Assembly (NCBI GenBank): GCA_025062325.1
Contig: JANXAL010000112.1
Location: 1-64,000 of the forward strand
Source: Roseiflexus sp.
GTDB lineage: Bacteria; Chloroflexota; Chloroflexia; Chloroflexales; Roseiflexaceae
Length of the DNA stretch: 64,000 nt
Direction: 5' to 3'
Below are positions 39,974-48,025 of the stretch, piece by piece. Under the pieces are notes generated by a model. It saw only the letters and a list, made by a program, of their open reading frames with translations, was not told the DNA's origin and did no database searches. The position numbers were made by a program, and so were the translations under genes. Within the stretch, counting starts at the first letter, position 1, and every line of letters begins with the position of its first letter.

Positions 39974-41221
39974 ATGAACGCCGCTCACGATCCACAGTCA
40001 TACTGGCAGGCGACAGCGCCCCCTCCCGTTCTCCCTCACGATCTTCCCGCGACCGCGAATATTGTGGTGGTTGGCGGCGGCTTTTTCGGCGCAGCGACTG
40101 CGTATTTTCTGGCGCGCGCCGGGGCTGCGCCGCTCCTAATCGAACAGACGGCGCTAGCCTACGGCGCAACGGGACGCAATGGCGGCTTTCACGTCGTCGG
40201 AACGGCAGAGGGGTATGCCGATGCCGTTGCGTGCCTGGGGCGCGACACCGCCCGTGCGATCATGCAGATCACTCTCGACAGTCGTGCGCTGCTGCGACAG
40301 ACGCTCGCCGAAGAACAGATCGCCTGTGACTACCGCGAACCAGGACATTTGACCCTGGCGCTGGGGGAAGCGCAATACGCCGATCTCCAGCGTCAGGTTG
40401 CTGCGTTGCGCGCCGATGGCTTCGCCGCCGAACTCCTTGACCGCCAGCAGACGCAGGCATTGATCCGCACGCCGTTGAGTGAGGAGATTACGGGCGCACT
40501 GTATGGACCGGAGAATGCGCTGCTCCATTCGGCGCGGTTGGTCTATGGGTTGATCGCAGCGGCGCAACGGCATGGAGCGCGTGCAGCGATTGCGCGCGTT
40601 GAACGCCTGATCCCGCATAGCGGTTGCGTCTGCGTGATCACCAACCGCGGCATCGTGGAAACGGGCGCCGTAGTCGTGACCGTCAACGCCTGGACGCGCG
40701 ACCTGATCCCAGCGTTGCGCGAGGTGATCACGCCAGTGCGCGGTCAGGCGCTGGCGTATGCGCCCATTCCGCGCGTCTTCGAGCAGGGCATCGGCGCATC
40801 GGTGACCCCCACCGGCGAATACTGGCATCAGACGCCGGATGGTTCTCTCGTGATCGGCGGGTGCCGCGCCTGCGCTCCAGGGCGCGATGTCGGTGTCACC
40901 GAAACAGTCCCAACACCTGAGGTTATGGCTGCCATTGAGCAGATCCTGCCGCGCCTGTTTCCAAAGATCGGCTATTTGGAAGTCACCCGGCGCTGGGCAG
41001 GGCTGATGGCGTTTACCGCCGACTATGTTCCGGTTGCTGATGCAGCGCCAGAGATGCCGGGAGTGTGGGTGGCTGGCGGATTCTGCGGTCACGGAATGCC
41101 ATTCGGCATGCGTTTCGGGCAGTTGCTGGCGGAAGCGGCGCTTACCGGCGCCACCCCCGCGGCGCTGGCGCCGTTCCGTGTGACGCGCCCGACACTGCAA
41201 CCACCTCATCATCAGCAATGA
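39974..41221 (+). CDS. FAD-dependent amine/amino-acid oxidase family protein
   Basis: The 415-residue protein has a dinucleotide-binding loop NIVVVGGGFFGAATAYFLAR at about 29-48 with the downstream acidic residue, GATGRNGGFHVVG, and the DAO-family C-terminus GVWVAGGFCGHGMPFGMRFG, where FAD ribityl contacts lie. It probably oxidises a secondary or primary amine. The substrate is unclear. ACAAGGA lies 10 nt before the ATG. Its last 80 nt overlap the convergent pdeM gene. Confidence 0.88.
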   Translation: MNAAHDPQSYWQATAPPPVLPHDLPATANIVVVGGGFFGAATAYFLARAGAAPLLIEQTALAYGATGRNGGFHVVGTAEGYADAVACLGRDTARAIMQITLDSRALLRQTLAEEQIACDYREPGHLTLALGEAQYADLQRQVAALRADGFAAELLDRQQTQALIRTPLSEEITGALYGPENALLHSARLVYGLIAAAQRHGARAAIARVERLIPHSGCVCVITNRGIVETGAVVVTVNAWTRDLIPALREVITPVRGQALAYAPIPRVFEQGIGASVTPTGEYWHQTPDGSLVIGGCRACAPGRDVGVTETVPTPEVMAAIEQILPRLFPKIGYLEVTRRWAGLMAFTADYVPVADAAPEMPGVWVAGGFCGHGMPFGMRFGQLLAEAALTGATPAALAPFRVTRPTLQPPHHQQ

Positions 41222-41858
41222 CGAAGACCTGATCGTTCGGCTCTGGAGTGATGACCGTTGCGCCGGTAAAACTGCTAAAGGCTGGCAGGACGCCGACCTG
41301 CGCGCCAAACCAGAAACAGGGAAGAGTCACACGCTGCCGCCCGGCGCTGGTCAGTCGGACAGCCGGGTGGAGGTGTCCGGCGAGGGTGTAGCCAGACGTA
41401 TGCGCTGCGGGATAATGGCGCAGGATGAACGGCGGCAGATGCCATGGCTCATCGACGCAGGCGACGCCCCAGACGTCCGGCGGGTCGCCTGCGCGTGCAT
41501 CGTGATTGCCGCGCACCAGGAACAGGTCGAGATCGGCGTAGCGCTCCCGCCATGCCGCAAATGCAGCGATAGTCGCGGCAGTGCGTCCACTGCGCGCGTG
41601 CAGCAGATCGCCCAGGACGATGACCTTCTGCGCATTGCAGCGGGCAATAATCCGACTGAGACGGTCTAGATCAGCGGTCGTCGTTCCTTCCGGCACAGCG
41701 ATCGATGCTGCGCGGAATGCGCTTGCCTTGCCAATGTGCGGGTCGGCAATGATCAGCGTTGCAGCGCGTACCCAGAAAAGGGCGCGCTCTGGGAGCAGCC
41801 GCACATCTTCCCCGGCAAGCAAGAGGCTGTACTCAGAAACCGTCTGATCGTCTGACAT
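41142..41858 (-). CDS. pdeM: PdeM-like metallophosphoesterase
   Basis: The 238-residue protein shows calcineurin-type metal motifs in order: IIADPHIGKASAFRA, VIVLGDLLHARSG, LVRGNHD and GYTLAGHLHPAV. It matches the ligase-associated DNA damage response endonuclease PdeM, which usually goes with an ATP-dependent ligase, a Lhr-like helicase and an exonuclease. None of those is adjacent here, so assignment rests on sequence alone. Its 3' 80 nt are antisense to the FAD gene's 3' end. Confidence 0.85.
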   Translation of the reverse strand: MSDDQTVSEYSLLLAGEDVRLLPERALFWVRAATLIIADPHIGKASAFRAASIAVPEGTTTADLDRLSRIIARCNAQKVIVLGDLLHARSGRTAATIAAFAAWRERYADLDLFLVRGNHDARAGDPPDVWGVACVDEPWHLPPFILRHYPAAHTSGYTLAGHLHPAVRLTSAGRQRVTLPCFWFGAQVGVLPAFSSFTGATVITPEPNDQVFVIADDEVVAVSGASHGTAPAPRGWRR

Positions 41859-42466
41859 ATGCGGGAGGCGCTATAAGGAGAACAGGCTCCGTACCGATAT
41901 TGTTGACAACATCACACTCAAAGCGATGAACTGTCGCCGGGTTTAGCCCGCGCATGCAGGCTTCGCAACTGTAGCCTGCGGCTTATGGAATGTGAGCGAA
42001 CAATCCGGTATCGCCCAGTCTAGCCGGCGCAGGCGGGCTTCGCAACCGTAGTCCGCGACTTCAGGCTCCGGGCAAGCGGGCGGGTAGCGGGATAGTTATT
42101 CCAAACCATCAGCCCTCGCTCGATGGAAGCCCTGGAAGGACCTGCACGACCTCAGCAAGGGCTTATGAACATTCAGAGCTAAATCCGGTGTAGCTGGCGC
42201 AGGCAGGCTTCGCAACCGTAGCCCGCGACTTCAGGCGCCGGGCGCAGCGCGAATGCCGGATTATTCGGTGAATGTTCATCAACCGCCGGTCGGATGATGG
42301 GCGGATGGCTGCCGGAGTCAGCGACGCAGCACGGGACAGATCGTGATCCGCGCCATTCGCTATCAGGCCACGACCGTATGCCGTGAGCCGTGATGCTGCC
42401 GCACTCCGCCGTCTAGCATGGTATCATACGCACACGGGCGATGTGCAGGTGTTCAAGAGCGCGCTC
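41859..42466. repeat. gap with three copies of a 50-bp repeat
   Basis: No gene is visible. A unit reading TAGCCGGCGCAGGC, GGGCTTCGCAACCGTAG, CCCGCGACTTCAGGC and CCGGGC occurs at 41944-41986 (diverged), 42021-42074 and 42191-42244. The third copy is enclosed by inverted repeats: ATGAACATTC (42165-42174) with GAATGTTCAT (42270-42279), and AATCCGG (42182-42188) with CCGGATT (42256-42262). A partial GAACAATCCGG also precedes the second copy. Confidence 0.75.
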
Positions 42467-42703
42467 ATGACGATAGAAACAGTCCCACGTTACCGATTTA
42501 CGGTCGAAGCATCCGCCCATTTGCGCGAAGTCGGTCTTCTGCACGAAGATGACCGGGATGCTGGCAGGCCAGTCATCGAGCAGTACACGATGCCGGTAGC
42601 AAATGAGTATACGCTGCTCCACGAGATTCTGCCAGGTGGCCGGATCACTGCCGTTCTTTTACCACAGGTCAGTTTTACAACAGATGCGCTCTGCTCATCA
42701 TGA
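42467..42703 (+). CDS. small hypothetical protein coupled to the holin-like gene
   Basis: The 78-residue protein (MTIETVPRYRFTVEASAHLR...) is hydrophilic, with a C-terminal LLHEILPGGRITAVLLPQVS. No family is recognised. Its TGA overlaps the ATG of the next gene (ATGA at 42700), which favours it being a real, coupled gene. The ribosome-binding site is weak, and a longer start at 42383 cannot be excluded. Confidence 0.5.
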   Translation: MTIETVPRYRFTVEASAHLREVGLLHEDDRDAGRPVIEQYTMPVANEYTLLHEILPGGRITAVLLPQVSFTTDALCSS

Positions 42704-43140
42704 TCGACTCTCCTCCACAACCGCCATCACGCTGGCAAATAGCGCGCAGCCTGATCTTGCGCTGGCTGGTGACCTCGCTGGCGATCTTTGCAGCTATCCA
42801 GATTGTACCCGGCATTGAGTTCGTTGGTCCCGGCTGGGAAATCGGGGTGGTCGCGCTAGTGTTTGGCCTGGTCAACATGGCGCTGCGTCCGATCCTGACC
42901 CTGCTGACCTGCCCGCTGGTGCTGCTGACGCTGGGGCTGTTTACGCTGGTGATCAATGCGCTCTTGCTCTTGCTAACCGCCTACATCTCCAACAGTCTGG
43001 GAGTGCAGTTTCGCGTCGATAGCTTCTGGTCAGCGTTTCTTGGAGGTCTGGTGATTGCGATTGTCAACACGCTGCTTCTCTGGATGGCAGGAGAAGCGCC
43101 GGTGCGCATTATCGTGCGCAGCAACGGGTCTGATCACTGA
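42700..43140 (+). CDS. four-helix membrane protein of the phage-holin IV family
   Basis: The 146-residue protein has four membrane segments, with the blocks VPGIEFVGPGWEIGVVALVF, GLVNMALRPILTLLTCPLVLLTLGLFTLVINALLL split over two helices, and AFLGGLVIAIVNTLLLWMAG. This is PF04020, common in bacterial chromosomes and named after phage holins without proof of holin action. Downstream, ACCGG/CCGGT words around 43152-43175 could form a weak terminator. Confidence 0.85.
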   Translation: MIDSPPQPPSRWQIARSLILRWLVTSLAIFAAIQIVPGIEFVGPGWEIGVVALVFGLVNMALRPILTLLTCPLVLLTLGLFTLVINALLLLLTAYISNSLGVQFRVDSFWSAFLGGLVIAIVNTLLLWMAGEAPVRIIVRSNGSDH

Positions 43141-44044
43141 AAAGAGGAAACCGGCCGTCATATCGACGACCGGTGGGGATAGGAGAGGACGATAAGGGGG
43201 CGGCGCAGGAGGGTGTCCGGTCGGGCGTTTGCCACGCCCTGGAGACGACCGCCGCTGTCGTCTTGCGCTTGCATGAGTATAACGCGCGACCGGCTAAGAA
43301 AGTTGCACGGTCTGATGAGTTTCTCCTGAGAAACAGGTGAAATTCAGATGAAATCATCTTCATAGCGGCAATCCTCAGTAGTAGTAGAGCCACAGAACCC
43401 CATCTTCGCCAACTTGCTGGCGGTGGAGCGCCAGATGTACATCTCGGACCGCCAGGAGTCGAGGCGGGGCGCCAGCAGCGGAGCGGCGCTTGCAGTGACA
43501 TGTGCTTTGGAGATGAGGACGCGAAAGGTGCGCACTGCATGTCAGGCGCGTCAGCGACGAGCGTCAGCGAGCGCCGACTATGAGCAGCTATGGGACCACA
43601 CGCAACCTATGCGGATGATGTCTCTGACGACCTGCCGGGCAGCGCGCTGCCAGCGAACGCCACGACCGGCGCACGGTTCCGGTGGTGCGGTTCGAGGGCG
43701 CAGATCGTGCGATTCGGCGAGTATGCCTCGCCGCTGGGTACAATAATTACATCCGCGTTGCGTTCAACAATGTCTCGCAAATGAGGATTGCTGCCGAAGT
43801 ATGGTACCACGACTATCCCGCGAAGGCGCATCGATTCACCCGGCAGCGGTCGTATCCGCATGCGCGCCGACACCGCGCATCTCTAGCAGCCTTTGACCGT
43901 CGCCTTCGTTTCGACAAAGTTCTTACCGAGTCGAGTCTGTGAGGATCGTCAGATGCGCGGCGAGCGCGGGCTTCGACAGGCTCAGCCTGCGCTGTACGCC
44001 GGGAACATATGGGGTAAACGGCGCCTGATCGATCCTCGATACGA
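43141..44044. other. gene-free stretch of 900 bp
   Basis: No convincing gene is visible; open frames on both strands are short and lack start-site support. One minus-strand frame (43607-43873) encodes a peptide with GIVVVPYFGSNPHLRDIVER and DVIIVPSGEAYSPNRT, which looks protein-like and may be a gene remnant. The phrase GGCTTCGACAGGCTCAGCC near 43970 recurs in complement form near 32193. Confidence 0.5.
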
Positions 44045-45715
44045 TTACCTGGCGATAAGCGGCAGATGCCGCCGCGCAACCGTGGCGACAGTCTGGCTGC
44101 CTGTCGCTCCGAGAACCGACGTCGCGCTCCCAGCCTGCGCCTGATAGTCGGTGATGCGAAACACGCTGCCGACATTCCCGGCGCGCGCATCCATGTCCAG
44201 AACGGCGAACGTTCCCCCGCTCAACTGTGGAATCTGCCAGCGCAGCTCGTTGCCGACAATCTCTGCGCCATTGCCGATAGCCACGATGCTTGCATTACTG
44301 GGAAGCGCTGCGCGCACTTGTACCGCTGTTGCCCCTGCGCCTGCGCCTCGCCCGAAATTGACCAGCAGAAAGGTCTGCCGGAAGATAGCGCCGACTTCTA
44401 CCCGTGGGTTGGCAAAGGTGCGGAGGTGCAGCCGCGGCTCGTTGATCAGAGTCGTAAGCGGCGAACGTCCGGATGAGGTGACCGTTACCGAACCGCTGGT
44501 CGCTGTGACGCCGTAGGGACCGGTTGTGACAGTGGTAGTAGCAGAAACGATGTATGAGCGCTCGACGATCTCGTCAGGTTGCAGATCGGATGCGGTCCAG
44601 GTGATAACATTCCCAGAGATGCTGCCGCCATTATTGACGGCAACCAGGCTCGCATTTGCAGGCAAGGTAGCAGTGATGGTCAGACTGTTAAGCACCTGCG
44701 TGCCCGTGTTAGCGACCCGCAGCGTATAGGTGAACGGCTCTCCGGGTGCGGCAGTCGAGATATGGAACAGCTCAAGGAATGGTTCTTCCGCGTCCGGTGG
44801 GAAAACGGCATATGGTCCTGTTTGCAGAACATCGACGTGCGGTTCACCATTAATGACGGCCTTGATCCAGCCCGCATATGTTGCCGTTCGTGCATATACG
44901 CCAGGAAATAGAGGCCACGCGCATCCTTGACCGAAACTCACAATTCCGGCGTGGAGCAGACCGCCACTGCCATCCGGGACCATAAGCGGACCCCCGCTGT
45001 CGCCCTGACAGGTATCCACTCCGCCGTCTGGCATGATACCCGCGCAGAGATGTTCAATGCCCAGCGCACGATCGTAGCGCGCATTGCACGTGACGTCATC
45101 CACAATCTTGACCACCGCTTTGTGGGCGATATCCGGCTGCTGGACGCCAGTCTGCGGCAGCAAGTTGCCCCATCCGGCGGTCTGCGCGTCGACGCCAGGG
45201 GCGAAGCGCGCGGCATCAGCAGGTGTAGCGACCCGCAGCGTGGCGCCCACATTCACCGGTTCAGCCAGGCGCAGGAGCGCAACATCATTGACCAGCGCAT
45301 AGCCTGAGATATAGAGGGGATGGACAATCACTTCCTCAACCGGATGCCGCTGGTCTGGTTGAACCTGCCTCACATCCTGCTGACCTGCGAGCACTTCAAT
45401 CGCTTCAGGCGGAACAACATTGCCGTCATCCACCAGGCAGTGCGCCGCTGTGAGCACCCACTGCGAACTGGACGTTGGCGCGCCGTCGTCGATCAGTGCG
45501 CCACCGCAGAAAACGGCAGCTTCGTCCTGAATACTGGCATCGAGCAAACCGACGAGCCACGGGTAGTCTCCTGGCTCGACAGGAACGCCGCCGACGACAT
45601 TCGGCGGCACAACAGGCGTTGGGTCTATCTGCTGCGCCTGTACTCCCGCTAGGGCGGCGCCGAGCAGTGTCATCAAAGCAACAAGGAGCGCGAAGAGGCG
45701 GAGAAGGAAGTGCAT
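44045..45715 (-). CDS. secreted trypsin-like serine protease with DUF11 domains
   Basis: The 556-residue protein has a signal peptide (MHFLLRLFALLVALMTLLGA, then VQAQ). An S1A protease domain follows: VVGGVPVEPGDYPW activation-like start, H92 in LTAAHC, D144 in NDVALL and S240 in GDSGGP. D234, six residues before the serine, corresponds to trypsin Asp189, predicting cleavage after Lys/Arg. Two DUF11-like domains follow (FTYTLRVANTGTQVLNSLTI and later), probably for surface attachment. It is divergent from mraZ. Confidence 0.93.
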   Translation of the reverse strand: MHFLLRLFALLVALMTLLGAALAGVQAQQIDPTPVVPPNVVGGVPVEPGDYPWLVGLLDASIQDEAAVFCGGALIDDGAPTSSSQWVLTAAHCLVDDGNVVPPEAIEVLAGQQDVRQVQPDQRHPVEEVIVHPLYISGYALVNDVALLRLAEPVNVGATLRVATPADAARFAPGVDAQTAGWGNLLPQTGVQQPDIAHKAVVKIVDDVTCNARYDRALGIEHLCAGIMPDGGVDTCQGDSGGPLMVPDGSGGLLHAGIVSFGQGCAWPLFPGVYARTATYAGWIKAVINGEPHVDVLQTGPYAVFPPDAEEPFLELFHISTAAPGEPFTYTLRVANTGTQVLNSLTITATLPANASLVAVNNGGSISGNVITWTASDLQPDEIVERSYIVSATTTVTTGPYGVTATSGSVTVTSSGRSPLTTLINEPRLHLRTFANPRVEVGAIFRQTFLLVNFGRGAGAGATAVQVRAALPSNASIVAIGNGAEIVGNELRWQIPQLSGGTFAVLDMDARAGNVGSVFRITDYQAQAGSATSVLGATGSQTVATVARRHLPLIAR

Positions 45716-45759
45716 TGAGACCTCGTTAAACATTGCCAAAAACATGATCGATATAAATT

Positions 45760-45788
45760 ATGATAACGATCACAAGCGTAGTTGTCAA
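45760..45788 (-). promoter_or_regulatory. promoter of the secreted protease gene
   Basis: Reading leftward, TTGACA (45783-45788), a 17-bp spacer and TATCAT (45760-45765) lie about 45 bp ahead of the start codon at 45715. It faces away from the mraZ promoter about 100 bp to the right. Confidence 0.7.
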
Positions 45789-45855
45789 GGCAGCGCCACT
45801 CAGCCATCTAGCGGTTGGACTGAACTCCTACCGCTCCACGACACGACCTCGTATG

Positions 45856-45880
45856 CTGCGAATTCTGCAGAAATTCGCAG
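45856..45880. promoter_or_regulatory. inverted repeat upstream of the dcw promoter
   Basis: CTGCGAATT (45856-45864) and AATTCGCAG (45872-45880) form a 9-bp perfect inverted repeat with a 7-nt spacer ending 7 bp before the -35 box of the mraZ promoter. It is a candidate binding site for a dimeric regulator; the protein is unknown. Confidence 0.5.
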
Positions 45881-45887
45881 ATTCTGC

Positions 45888-45950
45888 TTGATATGTGGGA
45901 CTAAGTGGTATATAATCACCCCCAGGTGGGAGAAAGTGGGGTAAAGTGGG
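45888..45950 (+). promoter_or_regulatory. mraZ promoter overlapped by MraZ boxes
   Basis: TTGATA (45888-45893), a 17-bp spacer and TATAAT (45911-45916) form the promoter. GTGGG words occur at 45895, 45926, 45936 and 45946, and GTGGT at 45905. Within each group the period is exactly 10 bp, the spacing of MraZ operators (TGGGN repeats). One pair lies in the spacer and three lie just past the -10, so MraZ binding would block initiation. Confidence 0.85.
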
Positions 45951-46117
45951 GAAAATTATATGCACATTCCCGATCTTGAATGTAATAGTAGAAACATGTG
46001 TTCTATTCAGTCTATCGAATGTTCCAGACATCTCTGGGGTTGATTCGCCTACTGGCGGCGTAGTGCATCTCAATCGATGCATCGTTGCACTCAGGCGGTC
46101 GGGGCAGGCGAACGATT

Positions 46118-46549
46118 GTGTTTCTCGGCGAATACGAACATACCATTGATGACAAGGGTCGCCTGGCTATACCTGCCCGTTTTCGCGACGCACTCAGTGA
46201 GGGCGTGGTCATTACGCGCGGCTTCGACAAGTGTCTGATGGGATTTCCGCGCAGCGTCTGGGAGGAACTGGCGCGACAGGTGAGCAGCCTGCCGATCGGC
46301 AATGAAGAAACGCGGCAATTGCAGCGCATGCTCTTTTCGGGCGCCGCCGATATGTCACTCGACAGACAGGGGCGCATTCTCATCCCGCAGAACCTGCGCG
46401 AGTTCGCCGAACTCGGCGATCGGGCGATCATTGCTGGGCTGAACCGCCACTTTGAAATCTGGTCGCCGCGCCGCTGGCAGAACGTGCTAAGTGCTATGGA
46501 CGCCAATGCCAGCCTGTTCGCGCAAAAACTGGCGGAACTGAGGTTCTGA
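46118..46549 (+). CDS. mraZ: transcriptional regulator MraZ
   Basis: The 143-residue protein begins with GTG (V-FLGEYEHTIDDKGRLAIPA) and has two AbrB/SpoVT-type MraZ halves, each with a DxxGR signature (DDKGRLAIP and DRQGRILIP), giving the usual MraZ length. It represses its own dcw operon by binding spaced TGGG boxes, which are present at the promoter upstream. The frame extends to 46085 without support. Confidence 0.95.
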   Translation: MFLGEYEHTIDDKGRLAIPARFRDALSEGVVITRGFDKCLMGFPRSVWEELARQVSSLPIGNEETRQLQRMLFSGAADMSLDRQGRILIPQNLREFAELGDRAIIAGLNRHFEIWSPRRWQNVLSAMDANASLFAQKLAELRF

Positions 46550-46715
46550 GCCGCGAGGCGAGAGGGGTGGGGGGCGCGAGGCGAGAGAGGTGAGGGGCAC
46601 GAGGCAAGAGGCGAGAGGGGCGCGAAGAACAAAAGTTGCAGGTGGAAAGGTTACAGGTGGGAAGGTTACGGATGCGAAGAGGGAAGGCTAACCCCTAACC
46701 CCTGGTTCTTGGTTC
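46550..46715. repeat. purine-rich repeat tract between mraZ and rsmH
   Basis: Units such as GAGGCGAGAGGGGTGGGG, GCGAGGCGAGAGAGG and CACGAGGCAAGAGGCGAG are followed by AGGTGGGAAGGTTACGG and CTAACCCCTAACCCC, then GGTTCTTGGTTCTTGG. The complement-strand forms of these words fill the pbpA-rodA gap at 2910-3030 and 3225-3300. No ribosome-binding site for rsmH is visible in it. Confidence 0.75.
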
Positions 46716-47606
46716 TTGGACTACCATCACACGCCAGTATTGTTGAGAGAGGTGATCACCGGGCTGGAACCGCGCTCCGGCGGTCGGTACATTGACGGAA
46801 CGGTCGGCGGAGGCGGGCATGCAGCAGCTATCCTTGAAGCGTCGACGCCAGACGGTCGCCTCCTGGGGATCGATTGTGACCCGGCGGCGCTGACAGCGGC
46901 AGCAACACGATTAGCGCCGTATGGCGAGCGGGTAATGCTAGTGCGCGGCAGTTTTCGCGAGATAAGACGGCTGGCGACTGAAGCAGGGTTCACGCAGGTC
47001 CAGGGGGTGCTGCTCGATCTGGGGGTGTCATCGTACCAGCTCGATACGCCGGAGCGCGGATTTTCGTTCCAGGCGAGTGCGCCGCTCGATATGCGGCTCG
47101 ACCCGGATGCCCCGCTTACGGCGGCGCATCTGGTGAACGACTTGCCAGAACAGGAGCTTGCCGATCTGATCTTTCGCTATGGCGAAGAACGCGGTTCGCG
47201 CCGCGTTGCGCGAGCAATTATCGAAGCCCGGCAGCGCAAACCCATTACCACAACCGACGAACTGGCAGCGATTGTCAGTCGGGCGCTTGGGGGACGCCGC
47301 GGGAAGATCCATCCTGCAACTCGCACGTTTCAGGCGCTGCGGATTGCGGTTAATGACGAACTGGCGAGCCTGGAAGCGGCGCTGCCGCAGATCGTCGAAG
47401 TGCTCGCAGTAGGTGGACGGATGGCAATCATCTCGTTCCACTCGCTGGAGGATCGGATTGTCAAACGCTTTATGCGCGCCGAAGCGCAGGCCGGACGACT
47501 GCGTATCATCACGCGCAAGCCGGTTGAGGCGAGCCGCGAGGAGCAACAGGCCAATCCGCGCAGTCGCAGCGCCAAACTGCGTGTGGCGGAACGAACGCAG
47601 GCATAG
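46716..47606 (+). CDS. rsmH: 16S rRNA (cytosine1402-N4)-methyltransferase RsmH
   Basis: The 296-residue enzyme begins [16 protein letters not shown] and has the SAM motif [36 protein letters not shown] and [16 protein letters not shown], all hallmarks of the MraW family. The only start that keeps the conserved N-terminus is TTG at 46716, inside a GGTTCTTGGTTCTTGG repeat with no clear ribosome-binding site, so translation initiation is unusual. It sits second in the dcw cluster. Confidence 0.95.
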   Translation: MDYHHTPVLLREVITGLEPRSGGRYIDGTVGGGGHAAAILEASTPDGRLLGIDCDPAALTAAATRLAPYGERVMLVRGSFREIRRLATEAGFTQVQGVLLDLGVSSYQLDTPERGFSFQASAPLDMRLDPDAPLTAAHLVNDLPEQELADLIFRYGEERGSRRVARAIIEARQRKPITTTDELAAIVSRALGGRRGKIHPATRTFQALRIAVNDELASLEAALPQIVEVLAVGGRMAIISFHSLEDRIVKRFMRAEAQAGRLRIITRKPVEASREEQQANPRSRSAKLRVAERTQA

Positions 47607-47615
47607 GGGGAACAC

Positions 47616-48014
47616 ATGGCTGTCACATTCAAACCGCTCTACCCGACCGTCCGCGCAGCAAAGGAGCGGCGCATTGAACTGATCCGCTACCTGCGGCTCG
47701 ATGGCGGGCGGCGACTGATCGCCGCCGCGCTGCTGCTGGCGCTGATGAGCGGTCTGAATCTCGCTCAGACCGGGCGCCTGGCGACGCAGGGGCACGCCGT
47801 CGCTCAGTTGCAGCGGCAACAGGTCGAACTCCTGCGTGAGCGCAGCACCCTGCAATTGCGCCTAGCGCGCGCCCAATCCCTTGCCGATATCGAGCGCCGT
47901 GCCGCGCGACTCAATTTGCGTCCAATGAAACCGGAGCAAGCGCGTTACGTCACGATTGGCACAGCCGCTGACCGCGAACCGACAGCGCAGGACGACGCGG
48001 CTTTCAATCCGTAA
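47616..48014 (+). CDS. ftsL: FtsL-like septal protein
   Basis: The 132-residue protein has a cytoplasmic N-terminus, one membrane segment near 33-50 and a coiled coil (VAQLQRQQVELLRERSTLQL). The ending SLADIERRAARLNLRPMKPE matches the FtsL layout. FtsL forms the FtsQLB complex that activates FtsW/FtsI. Sequence identity in this family is low, so position between rsmH and ftsI is part of the evidence. Confidence 0.82.
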   Translation: MAVTFKPLYPTVRAAKERRIELIRYLRLDGGRRLIAAALLLALMSGLNLAQTGRLATQGHAVAQLQRQQVELLRERSTLQLRLARAQSLADIERRAARLNLRPMKPEQARYVTIGTAADREPTAQDDAAFNP

Positions 48015-48025
48015 AGGAACGTTGC

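Noticed and set aside
43607-43873. 88-codon minus-strand frame with protein-like sequence
   Set aside because: No start signal, no neighbours on that strand and no recognised family; kept only as a possible gene remnant.
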